A stretch of DNA of 64,000 nt from assembly GCA_025201375.1 (NCBI GenBank), contig JAIWZP010000016.1, positions 372,001 to 436,000 of the forward strand, written 5' to 3'. Made by a program: the position numbers and the translations under genes. Numbering within the stretch: the stretch's first letter is position 1; each line of letters begins with the position of its first letter. Under the pieces are notes generated by a model. It saw nothing but the letters and a program-made list of their open reading frames with translations. It did not search any database and was not told the origin of the DNA. This DNA is from Gongronella butleri. Its lineage: Eukaryota > Mucoromycota > Mucoromycetes > Mucorales > Cunninghamellaceae. Positions 32,729 to 42,273 of this stretch are shown piece after piece.

Positions 32729-32880
32729 GTCAGCATCTTGAAAAAAAAAAAGATTCATCGCGGCGCACCTATCACATCTTGCGCGTCATCGGTGATTGTG
32801 GGAATATGAAGGTCGTTCAGGTCTTGTTGCCCTGACATGACGGTCAATGCTCGAAGCGGTGTCGGTCGTGGCTGCGTCAT
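28160..32880 (-). CDS. IQG1: IQGAP family cytokinesis scaffold (Iqg1/Rng2-like)
   Basis: Fifteen exons on the minus strand: 32769-32880, 32657-32665, 32468-32579, 32279-32408, 32063-32217, 31907-31974, 31568-31846, 31255-31499, 30464-31150, 30296-30390, 29808-30230, 29685-29751, 29495-29618, 28903-29422, 28160-28823 (1229 residues; every phase closes). Calponin-homology domain, residues about 45-175 (WMDIQRNTLQAYEYLCHIGE, KNGIVLAKLANW, FWFELTDLYDKKNIPKVIF). IQ motifs about 300-385. RasGAP-related domain about 440-790, with GNYTFMKLVVQTNRGAKERE and YRYLTPAIV. RasGAP C-terminal domain about 860-1190. A Thr sits where active RasGAPs have the arginine finger, as in other IQGAPs, so GAP activity is unlikely. 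Fungal IQGAPs organise the actomyosin ring. Exon 2 is 9 nt, and the intron after exon 10 uses a GC donor. Confidence 0.93.
31200..31252 (+). repeat. 53-nt T homopolymer inside an IQGAP intron
   Basis: An unbroken T tract of about 53 nt. On the sense strand of the gene it is poly(A) that begins two bases after the GT donor of intron 8. Confidence 0.8.
32689..32725 (+). repeat. 37-nt A homopolymer inside IQGAP intron 1
   Basis: Unbroken A tract; on the sense strand it is a long poly(T) between donor and acceptor of intron 1. Confidence 0.8.
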
Positions 32881-33246
32881 GACAAGAAATTGAAAGAATG
32901 AAAAAGTAAAATGAAAAAAAGAGGAACAGAGAATGAAAAAAAAAGCAAAAGCGAGGCAAATGGGGTCTTTTGTTCCAAGATCACACCTTGTCCATTTATG
33001 GAAATCCGGTAAACATTCCTTTTTCAGGTCTTGCATGAATGCGCCCAAGGAGGCTAAAACAAAGCATTTTCAACGCCCTGAAATAAATTGTATGGAAAAG
33101 AAACAAAGCTCAGCTTTGTTATTGTTTGAGGATGGCGTAAATCGCGCCTCACACATCGCACCGCGACGCTGGTGCAACATGACGGCCACGCGTCGCACGT
33201 GCAGAGCATTACAGGCTCCGTAAAGCGCGACATTGCGCCATGTTCC

Positions 33247-33277
<31 letters not shown>

Positions 33278-34519
33278 TTTAGAACATCATGAACTCAGCT
33301 GAAAATAACCTTGCTTTTGTTCGAGAAACCTCTTGCCATATCAATAGCGGATCAATCAACCCAAATGAACCAGGAAGCGCGAGCATCGTCATTGCCAATC
33401 AACAAGTTACACAAAAAAAGGTCGAAATGGACATGTTTCCGAGCCATTGACGGCCCCACACCCGTCCACGCTTGCCAACTGACACGCTCGCGCTCGCCAA
33501 GAATGCATGATATGAATTTCTGACCGAGGTGCTAATCATTTCTTGTCTTAATACTTTTTTTGTACGTTTTTGGGCGCAATCCTGGCGCCAGGGGAGCTGT
33601 GCTTCGGGCAATGGCGCTAAAATTTTGAATTCGGTCTCCGTGGGGAAGGGCACAATTGCGCCGGAGGATGAGTCCGTGAAAGATGGGGCGCGATGCATGA
33701 GTGTGCCTGCCCCCCAGGCACTTGTTGCGACTCGTGATCCCCTGATCGCTTTGCACGGCGTTTTCGCTGTAGCTATTGGCCTTGACGACTGGCCAGAGCG
33801 CGTCTTTTAGTCATTTGGAAGGTCCTTGGGGCGCCTTTGGACAGCATGACGACGTCCGGCGCGGAAAAGGATAAAAATGACGTAAAGACCAACAACAGCT
33901 ATGTCTAGATAGCGGAGACCGGGAAAAGATACACCTCGTCAGGCACACAGGCACACTTGGCGCCTGTTGCTCTGATGATACTCGCCAAAAACGTTGACAA
34001 CCTTATCTTTTCTGGCCAACCTTTGCCATTTATGGCCAAGGATGAGGCGATTTTTATCGATTTGTGATTTTTTACTTGCTCGTCAACGGCGACCATCGAC
34101 AAGGGCATGGAGCAGAAAAAATTTTGGTCGACAATATTCTCCCACTGGTCAAAAAACACGAAATTGGCTTTGGGGATCGTGGCCCAGATGCAAAGGATTG
34201 AAAAATAAGGAAATTATCCGGTGCGAGGGCACCGTGAGCTCCAATCGCTGAAAAGAGCTGATAAAACTGGAAGGGGTGGGCAAAAAAAAACCACGAAAGA
34301 TGGGGGGAGCTGTCCGACCCTTGTGTTGAGTTGGTGGCCAATGAGAATGCCGCTGAGCGGCTGACAAAGGGCTTTCAAAGACGGCTGCCCCTTACAAACA
34401 ACGAAAAAAAAAAATGGACAGCCGTTCCCCCCCATCGATCTTGTACCTTATATTTGCGCGGCGCTCGTTGTTTACTTTTTTTTTTCTCTTCTTCTTCTTG
34501 TTCTCTACTGCTTTTCGCT
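32881..34519. other. Divergent spacer between IQGAP and transketolase
   Basis: 1.6 kb with a T-run at about 33248-33274. TTATATTT at 34448-34455 is 65-72 bp before the transketolase ATG and could be its TATA element. No gene seen. Confidence 0.45.
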
Positions 34520-37105
34520 ATGGTTTCCTCTGTCGATCAACTTTCTATCAACACTATCCGTGTTCTCGCTGCCGATGTTGTGCGCGGTGCCAACTCGGGC
34601 CATCCTGGTGCCCCTATGGGCATGGCCCCTATGGCCTACGCCCTTTTCAACAACCACGTCACCGTGAACCCCAAGAACCCCAAGTTCCCCAACCGTGACC
34701 GCTTCGTCCTGTCCAATGGCCACGCCTGTGCCTTGCAATACACCCTGTGGCACTTGCTTGGCTTCGATGTGTCCATGGATGAGCTCAAGAGCTTCCGTCA
34801 GCTTGACAGCAAGTAAGTTTCAGGCTGAACCAAGAAAAAAATCAGGAGCTTAGGAACAAAAATGTCGGGAAGATGGGGGAAAGCCGGAAAGCCGCTTTGT
34901 TGGGGGGCAAATGGCCCGTCAAACCGCGATTGGATGATTGACACGCCTGGTTTTTCATCTTTTTCATAGGACGCCTGGCCATCCTGAATCCAACGATACC
35001 CCTGGCATTGAGGTCACCACCGGTCCTCTTGGTCAAGGTAAGATCAAGCATCAATGCAAAAAAAAAAAAAATATAAAAAAACAAAGGTGACTCATCTCCT
35101 CCCCTTTTTAGGCATTGCCAATGCTGTCGGTCTTGCCGCCGCCGAGGCCCACCTTGCCGCCGCCTACAACAAGCCCGGCTATGATCTCTTCAACAACTTC
35201 ACCTATGTCTTGCTTGGTGACGGCTGTCTGCAGGAGGGTGTTGCCAGCGGTAAGTGAATCAATGGCTTTTTTGAGGCGCACAAGCGGATCGTCTCACGTT
35301 TTTTTTTTTCTTTTTTTTTGACAACAGAGGCTATCTCTCTTGCTGGGTAAGGTTTTTTTTTTTTTTTGTGAATCAGGTCGCATATATCTTACCATTGTCA
35401 CTTTTTTTATTAGTCACTGGAAGCTCGGCAAGCTGATTGCTTTGTACGATGACAATGCCATCACCATTGACGGCTCCACGGAGGTGTCGTTCACCGAGGA
35501 CACCCTCAAGCGCTTCGAGTCGTATGGCTGGCACACCCTGTACGTCGCCGATGGCGACAATGACCTCGATGCCATCAACAAGGCGATTGAGGAAGCCAAG
35601 AAGGTCACTGACAAGCCCACTTTGATCCGCGTCAAGACCACCATTGGCTACGGCTCGCTCCTCCAGGGCGAGGAGAAGGTCCACGGTGCTCCCCTCTCTA
35701 GTAAGCGCCGGGAACGCGTCGATCGCGTCGAGTCACAAGGCCAATTTGTCTCATTTCATCTTTTTTTTTAGACGATGACATCAAGCAAGTCAAGGAGAAG
35801 TTTGGCTTCAACCCTGAGGAGTCGTACGCCGTCTCGCAGGAGGTCTATGACCAGTTTGCCGCTCGTGCTGCCCACGGTGCCCAGGCTGAGGCTGAATGGA
35901 ACGCCTTGTTTGCCAAGTACAAGCAAGAGTACCCCGCCGATGGCGAAGAGATTGAGCGCCGCCTGAACGGCAAGTTGCCCGAGAACTGGGAAGCTGCTCT
36001 GCCTCGCTTCACCCCCGCCGACGCCCCCGTCGCCACGCGCAAGCTCTCCGAGGGTGTCTTGACCGCCTTGTCTGGTGTCCTCCCCGAATTGGTCGGTGGC
36101 TCCGCTGATTTGACCGGTTCCAACTTGACCCGCTGGAAGACTGCCGTCGATTTCCAACACGTAAGAAAAAAAAAAAAAAAAAAAAGAGAGGAAGAGGAAA
36201 ATGAGCATGATTCGTGGAATTGATGCTTATTTCTTTCTTTTTTACTCATTTCTTTTGCGCAGCCCTCGACCGGTCTTGGTGACTACTCTGGCCGTTACTT
36301 GCGCTATGGTGTGCGTGAGCACGCCATGTTTGCCATCATGAACGGTTTGACCTCGTATGGCGGCATTGTTCCCTTTGGCGGCACTTTCCTCAACTTCTTG
36401 ACCTATGGCTGGGGTGCTGCGCGCCTCTCTGCCTTGTCCCACCTCCGCGTCCTGTACGTCATGACCCACGACTCCATTGGTTTGGGTGAGGATGGCCCTA
36501 CCCATCAGCCTATCGAGACCTTGACCTTGACGCGTGCCACCCCCAACATGCTGACCTTCCGCCCCGCTGATGGCAATGAGGTCTCTGGTACCTACTTGTG
36601 CGCCATTGAGAACCAGCACCGCCCCTCGATCATCGCGTTGTCGCGCCAGAACCTGCCCCAATTGGAGGGCTCCACTGTCGAGGCTGTGCGCAAGGGTGCT
36701 TACGTCCTCCAGGACGCTGCCGATGCCAAGGTTATCCTGATCGCCACCGGCTCCGAGGTCGCCATCGCTGTCGATGCCGCCAAGAAGCTTGCCGAGCAAG
36801 GCGTCGCCGCCCGTGTCGTGTCCGCCCCCTGTACCGACCTCTTTGACGACCAATCCGAGGAGTACAAGAAGTCTGTCCTGACCCCCGGTGTCCCCGTCAT
36901 CTCCGTCGAGGCCCTCGGTGCCTGGGGCTGGGAGCGCTACTCGCACGTCCAGGTCGGCATGACCACCTTTGGCGCATCCGCCCCCATCAACAAGCTCTAC
37001 AACAAGTTTGGCATCACCGCCGACAATGTTGCCGACAAGGCCAACAAGGCCATCGCTCACTTCCAAAAGGTCGGCTACGTCCCTGAGCTCCTTTTGCAAC
37101 TGTAA
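34520..37105 (+). CDS. TKL1: Transketolase
   Basis: Seven exons: 34520-34812, 34970-35037, 35112-35249, 35328-35346, 35414-35700, 35772-36160, 36263-37105 (678 residues, phases close); exon 4 is only 19 nt. TPP-binding and catalytic features are all present: [53 protein letters not shown], the thiamine motif [30 protein letters not shown], then [58 protein letters not shown] and PCTDLFDDQ. The enzyme moves two-carbon units between sugar phosphates in the non-oxidative pentose-phosphate pathway. Codon use is strongly biased to C/G-ending codons compared with neighbours, as for a highly expressed gene. Confidence 0.98.
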
Positions 37106-37245
37106 ACGACCCAAATACACCGATCCATCTATTTTCCCCCCTTGCTGTCGTCATCGCATTGTTTTTTACTCTTTAGAAAAGAAAAAAGAGCCTCTTTTTT
37201 GTCCTGAAATCTCATTTGTATTCTTCCCCTTCCCTTCCTTGCAGC

Positions 37246-37251
37246 AATAAA
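37246..37251 (+). terminator. AATAAA polyadenylation signal of TKL1
   Basis: AATAAA 140 bp after the transketolase stop. Confidence 0.5.
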
Positions 37252-37328
37252 CATCATTGATTGCCATTGCGAACGTAAATTGCGGCGCACCTGTGTTTGG
37301 CCATTGCATTTATACGATATGATATTAT

Positions 37329-37560
37329 TACAGTATCATATCACGAGGCATTTTGTCCAGAAAAAAAATTGCGCTGTGGGGCTGTGCACGCACACGCACG
37401 CGTCTGTGCCGCGTGTTTTGTACGTTGTGGACGAGATGTTGCATTTCTGTACCTCCAGAATTGTTTTTACGGCCTCCCTGCCCGCTGTGAAGAACGCAGC
37501 TCGCTGTAGTTGAGTAGTATCATCATATGATGATATGACCTGATATGATATGATACTGTA
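37329..37560. mobile_element. MITE-like element with TA-flanked terminal inverted repeats
   Basis: The left end TACAGTATCATATCA (37329-37343) and right end TGATATGATACTGTA (37546-37560) are perfect 15-bp inverted repeats, each including a flanking TA. A 232-bp size, no coding capacity and TA ends fit a Tc1/mariner-type MITE. Similar TACAGTATCAT ends are scattered nearby, so it may belong to a family. Confidence 0.55.
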
Positions 37561-39957
37561 TCATGTATTGTGACATGAGCTCGAACTTTCAATCTCAGTG
37601 GACAGAAACGGACGCACCCACGCGTGCTATCGAGTATCGACCTTTTCCCTTCAATGTGTCAGGTTCCACCAGCCTGACAAGCTTGCCCACATTTATTTTT
37701 TTCGTTTTTGCGCCGCCTCGCATTGGTCTTCGCCACTCGCACACATCCCTATGATAGCTCGTTGTCGCAGCAAGTAGTCCGCATCCGCCTTGTGCCTGAC
37801 CCGCACGCGTCCTTTTTATACGCACTCGTTTCAAAACACGCATCGCAACGCATCGCGACGCGTCCAACGCGTGAATTGGCTCAGCTCCCGCCTTGCTCAA
37901 TCTTCACGGGCGCATCCGCATCCATGTCTTGCTTGGTCACATGAAGCATTGTCTAACAAGTCCAGCCATCATCACCTCCTCGTCTTTGGCCGCGTTACAT
38001 ACAGTACACGCGCTTCTCAAGCCAAGCCTCGTTCCCGCCGCGCCGCAAGCAAGCGCCCAACGGGTCATCAAGTCTCAAGCCAAGTGTGCCTCTTGACGCG
38101 TTGCACGCGTACTCGATCCTCAGCCCGATCTCTCGCCACGTTGTGCACGCACAAACCCGACGACATGGTCTCATTTGTCCGAATACAGTAATCATCATCA
38201 AGTTCCGCTCGCTGCTCTCGTTATCTTTTTCCGTCGATTACATGGTGACTGATGCGACACGGGGTCTCCGCTGACTCCGACCACGCGCCATCCTTCATCA
38301 TGCATATCTACTGTACAGTACAGTACAGTGAGCGGACAAAAAAATGTCCGCCCTGACTATTTCTCTACAGTATCTGCAGTGCGAGTGATCAATTAATCAC
38401 GTTAATCTGTTCTGCATTGATCAATAATGGTTCAAATAACGTGAAATTTTGTAGGAACAATGATTTAAAATTACACATTCTAAAATTATGAAATGGCTAT
38501 AGGACGCTGGTTTGGAAAAAGACTAGAAAAGGGTAACTGACCGTCACGCGACGCGACGCGTACACACGCGTACAGTATACAATAGCCTACTGTATGGAGA
38601 TGAAATGACATTATGAACACCATCTCCAAATTTTTCTGAGACGAGCTCAATGGTGCTTGATTGTATTTTTACCGTATGTGAATCTATTTCATGGTACGTA
38701 CATGTGTCATGTCAGAGCTGAGATCGACAAATGTAAAATCACCAACAACGTGACGCGTCACGTGCCAGACGCGTTTGGGATAGCGATATTCATCTCTGGC
38801 ATCTAATTTCGATCAATTTGTTGGCTTGAAAACTTTGTAATTGTTTAATTTGAAGGGCTAGAATAGGATGTTATTGATTACTGTAGTTGTGTTTATATCA
38901 ACAAGTTGGAGCACTACATACTGTATGATCATACAGTACAACGAAATCGCGACTTACCGTATGACACGTCAGACGCGTCACCGGACCCACTTTATTTTTT
39001 TGGACTCAAAATGCGAAAAACCTCCCATTTGCACTATCTTGCATTCACTCGCCATCTGCATAGTCAACCGCGCTCAAAAATAGCCGCATCGCATTCAGCG
39101 CAAAATTTGTAACAATTAAAAAACTTAATATCCCAAAGCGCTACGACCACTTTTGAAAAATCAGGGGTCACACATTTAAATTCCAAAACGGTCAAATTCG
39201 AACTCCGAGTGATCAATGCATCCATAACAGGTAACTCCGACGAATTGCGATTGGCAGACAAAATGGCAGGCCGCTCCAAGTTAAGAAAAATATCCAAAGA
39301 ATGACGCATGAATGGCGATCGACTGAAAAAAGTGCCTACTTTGGTGCGAATTATTTTTTCACCATTTCATGTTTGACTCCTTCCAAAATACAGTACGTAT
39401 CATACTGTAGCAATTTATTAGATTGCACATTTTTGTGCGCTGGTTGGTGGACTGCTACGCGGCGCCAATTTTAAATTTTGGAGTACTGTTGTATCATACG
39501 ATTTATCCTTTTTTTGGACACTGTCAGGATCCGCCCCGCGTTCCCGACATGTGCCACGCCTTTTGACCCTTTTCCTTTTTTTTTTCTTTGCGTGCATCGC
39601 TCGCTTCCTCATCCCACTCGCTCCTCACGCCACCATGACCATCCGCCTTACCTTGTCTCTCTGCCCCTTCTGGCTTGCCGCCCATGAATGCCTTCCTTGT
39701 CTTGTTTGTCTCGCGCGTGCCCCACTCCTTTGGCCGCGCCCTCTTTCCTTTTTTTTTCTTGGGAATTGCCCACCCAGCTTCCGCCGCTGACACTTTTGGA
39801 AGCCCGACTGGGCAATCCCCATCATCGGCTGCCCATTTAAGCGGTCGCTTCCCCTTTCCCCTTTTTTCCCCTTTTTTCTTTACCTGATCATTCCCCTGTT
39901 TGCCGCACCGTCCCCTGTCCCTTTTCCTTGTCCCAATAAAAGCTCATTGTCCGAATC
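37561..39957. other. Gene-free repeat island
   Basis: 2.4 kb without a supported gene. It has several TACTGTA/TACAGTA clusters (38311-38330, 38570-38600, 38919-38938, 39388-39410). A faint third copy of the dispersed repeat is possible at about 39100-39330. Confidence 0.5.
38919..38938. repeat. Perfect 20-bp palindrome
   Basis: TACTGTATGATCATACAGTA reads the same on both strands. Confidence 0.8.
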
Positions 39958-40257
39958 ATGCACCACAGCCCATCGCCAAGGCATCGACAGCGCCGTGAGA
40001 GCATTTCCTCGCTTGACGAGGAATTGCTCGAACTAGGCATAGAGGTCGATGTCTCCACGCCAGCCCCCGCGCCTGCATTGTCCCCGGACGTGACGCCCGA
40101 GGTCCAGCAAACGCGTGCGCCTGACAGACACTTCCCCTTTTTTTACTGTATGCCGTCGTTCCCCGCCATGAGCGAGTATTTTATTCTCTTTTTTTCTTTT
40201 TTTTTTGCAAGTTCTGCATGCACCACAGATCTTCCTCATGGATGGAGACAGAAGTGA
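39958..40257 (+). CDS. Doubtful small ORF
   Basis: A 99-codon frame that starts with a Ser/Arg/His-rich, then acidic/Pro-rich stretch (SSLDEELLELGIEVDV) and ends in T-rich, hydrophobic sequence typical of an intron or non-coding DNA. The first 55 codons look coding-like and there may be an intron after about 40130. No family recognised; it could equally be chance. Confidence 0.22.
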   Translation: MHHSPSPRHRQRRESISSLDEELLELGIEVDVSTPAPAPALSPDVTPEVQQTRAPDRHFPFFYCMPSFPAMSEYFILFFSFFFASSACTTDLPHGWRQK

Positions 40258-40790
40258 ATGAGCAGTCGTCGTCGCTTTTACTTTAGTTGCAAAGGTGCAC
40301 TGCGCTCCTTTTTTACGGTATGTTTCTGTGAAAGCGTCTGACGTTGTTGTTGTTTGAGAGCATCATACAGTCCACTTAGAACGCATCGCACCAAAAAACA
40401 CATGTCACAACTCACAAGAAAGAAAAGAGAAGTGCGAGAGAGAGGGCTGGAAAAAGAAGTCGCAACTACCTAAATTATTATTGAATGAGTGAGGAGGAGA
40501 GGACGAGCAACGACGACTGTGCTTGTGAGAAACCGTTCTACTGAATAAATCAGGGCAAGAGAGACATAATTTAAAATGATACAGTACGTAAAAACGATTG
40601 CTGTTGGTAGATCTAAGGACCGAATGAGCACGCAAAAAAAGAGGGAGGAGTACGTAGTCCAAAAAAGGATACTGTAAATCGTACCCCAAAATTCAAGCAA
40701 AATTGCGCTGCTGCAGCCTGCACTGGAGGTTGGTCCGGATTAGGGGGCTATATTTTGATTAGCAAGTCGTCGGAGAGACGTGGATTTTGG

Positions 40791-41260
40791 TAGGGTATAC
40801 TAACGATTCGGTGAAACCGAAACCGAACCGAATCGAATCGATAATATCGGTTTCGGTTTGGCATTTTTTGAAACCGGTTTCATCGATAAAAATTTCGAGC
40901 CAAACCGGTAACCGATAAAAATCGATAAGCGGGCATTGAAAAAAAATTGGTGGTACTACTTCATACAATTTAATCTTTATGGTCAGAAATAGATTTTTAG
41001 TGTAGTGGTTTGACGCAGGGACGCAACCTGCAAGGTCCAGAGTTCGAATCCTTCTTTGATTTTGCATTTTTTTCCCAATTTTTAAAATTGAGCGCTTCTT
41101 TTTTTTTTGGAAAGGTCACGTGTTGAAGTCTTAACGATTCGATTCGGTTCGGTTTCGGTTTCCGGAAATCTTATCGATTCGGTTTCGGTTTTCGAAAATA
41201 TTATCGATTCGGTTTCGGTTTTACAAAAAAACCAAACCGGTTCATCGATAGTATACACTA
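40791..41260. mobile_element. hAT-like MITE with 8-bp target duplication
   Basis: GATTTTGG is present exactly at both borders (40783-40790 and 41261-41268), an 8-bp target-site duplication. The ends are inverted repeats: TAGGGTATACTAACGAT on the left and, read inward from the right, TAGTGTATACTATCGAT (15 of 17 match). Inside, 40813-40840 is a perfect 28-bp inverted repeat of 41135-41162, and ATCGATTCGGTTTCGGTTT repeats follow on the right side, as expected of subterminal transposase-binding repeats. There is no open frame. The 8-bp duplication and TAGxG ends are hAT superfamily features. A tRNA-like segment lies in the middle. Confidence 0.75.
40991..41058 (+). pseudogene. tRNA-like pol III promoter segment inside the MITE
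   Basis: A perfect A box TAGTGTAGTGG (40998-41008) and B box GAGTTCGAATCC (41040-41051) are spaced as in a tRNA. A 5-bp anticodon stem GCAGG/CCTGC encloses a 7-nt loop, and a T7 tract follows near 41066. The A box and the AAGGTCC before the T arm resemble tRNA-Val. Acceptor and T stems do not pair and position 33 is A, so it is not a working tRNA; a tRNA pseudogene or SINE is likely. Confidence 0.5.
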
Positions 41261-41480
41261 GATTTTGGCACGATTTGTTGACAGAGGGGGGCAGAAACTG
41301 TCCAATAGCCCGAATCGTTCAGCCCGGCATGCGTCTCGGAGTTACACGACATCCCTGCGCCCCCCTATTTACTATAAATTTGCTTTAAATCAAGGGAACA
41401 AGTCGCAATCAGTGGCAATGGACCGACCTCCACTGCTGCATCATGCTGAAATGACCGATGCAAAACGTTTAAATCCAAGC

Positions 41481-41566
41481 TATGATACTGTATCATATGT
41501 AGATATCATACAGTACTACAGTATCATACTGTACCTACTGTACAGTACTGTACAGTACAGTATAAC
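41481..41566. repeat. Dense TACTGTA/TACAGTA palindrome cluster
   Basis: Starts with the palindrome TATGATACTGTATCATA and continues with overlapping TACAGTA and TACTGTA units to about 41566. Confidence 0.8.
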
Positions 41567-42273
41567 ATTGGGTTTGTGAAAGTCTTTGGAAAATTGCCAA
41601 ATTTTCAAAATTGTCGACAATTCGGCCTGGTTGACTTTTGATTTTTAATGATTTTTGAAAACATCATCATAAACACGCGGAAATGATCAAATGGCATTGC
41701 TTTGGCAACTATCCAGCCCTTGGCTCTGGCGTTCAGATTGGAACAACAGCATCTTGATAGCAAGATTTCGTGAAATTGGCGTTTGCCTCGACAACGGCCT
41801 GACCAATCAACCTCCGGGTTTTAAAATCACAGCGGTGCCATGGTGGTTATCTATCCTATTACTGAACGAATCACGCTTGATTTTTTTGATCGAACGTCCC
41901 GAGCAAGTGTAAAAAGATATGATGGCGCATCGCGTTTGTCGGGCAGGGATAAAATGACGCCCGAGAGCGGCTCGTTCCTCTCGTGCAAGTTTTAGATTGA
42001 TCAAAAAATGATTTAGTGCGTCCGGGACTCTGGGTTGAAATTGAGAATTGTAGCAAAACGTCAATTTTCTTTGCCACTGGCTTGATTATATTTTATATAC
42101 TTGATAGTCTGAAGCCGCTGCGTGATCAATTGCTGCGCCTACAGAACTGGCGGACTTTTTTTTTTGTTGCTCAAAACTTCAAAGCTTGCCAATTCCAACG
42201 CGCTTTGGGTTGTTTGTCCTTCTTTTGACTTTTTTTTTCTTTACATTCCCAGCTCCGTTCGATTTGACTCTAT

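Larger units (their letters stand above)
40258..42273. other. Gene-free spacer carrying a hAT-like MITE and palindrome cluster
   Basis: No protein gene. It contains the 470-bp element at 40791-41260 and a dense TACTGTA/TACAGTA cluster at 41480-41570. The end is the leader of the PAP-like gene. Confidence 0.6.

Noticed and set aside
36242..37120. 292-codon minus-strand frame
   Set aside because: Pure antisense shadow of the highly codon-biased transketolase last exon.
40791..41260. Telomere-like or satellite array reading of the GATTCGGTTTCGG repeats
   Set aside because: The repeats are few, in inverted halves, and bounded exactly by inverted ends and an 8-bp duplication, which a transposable element explains better.
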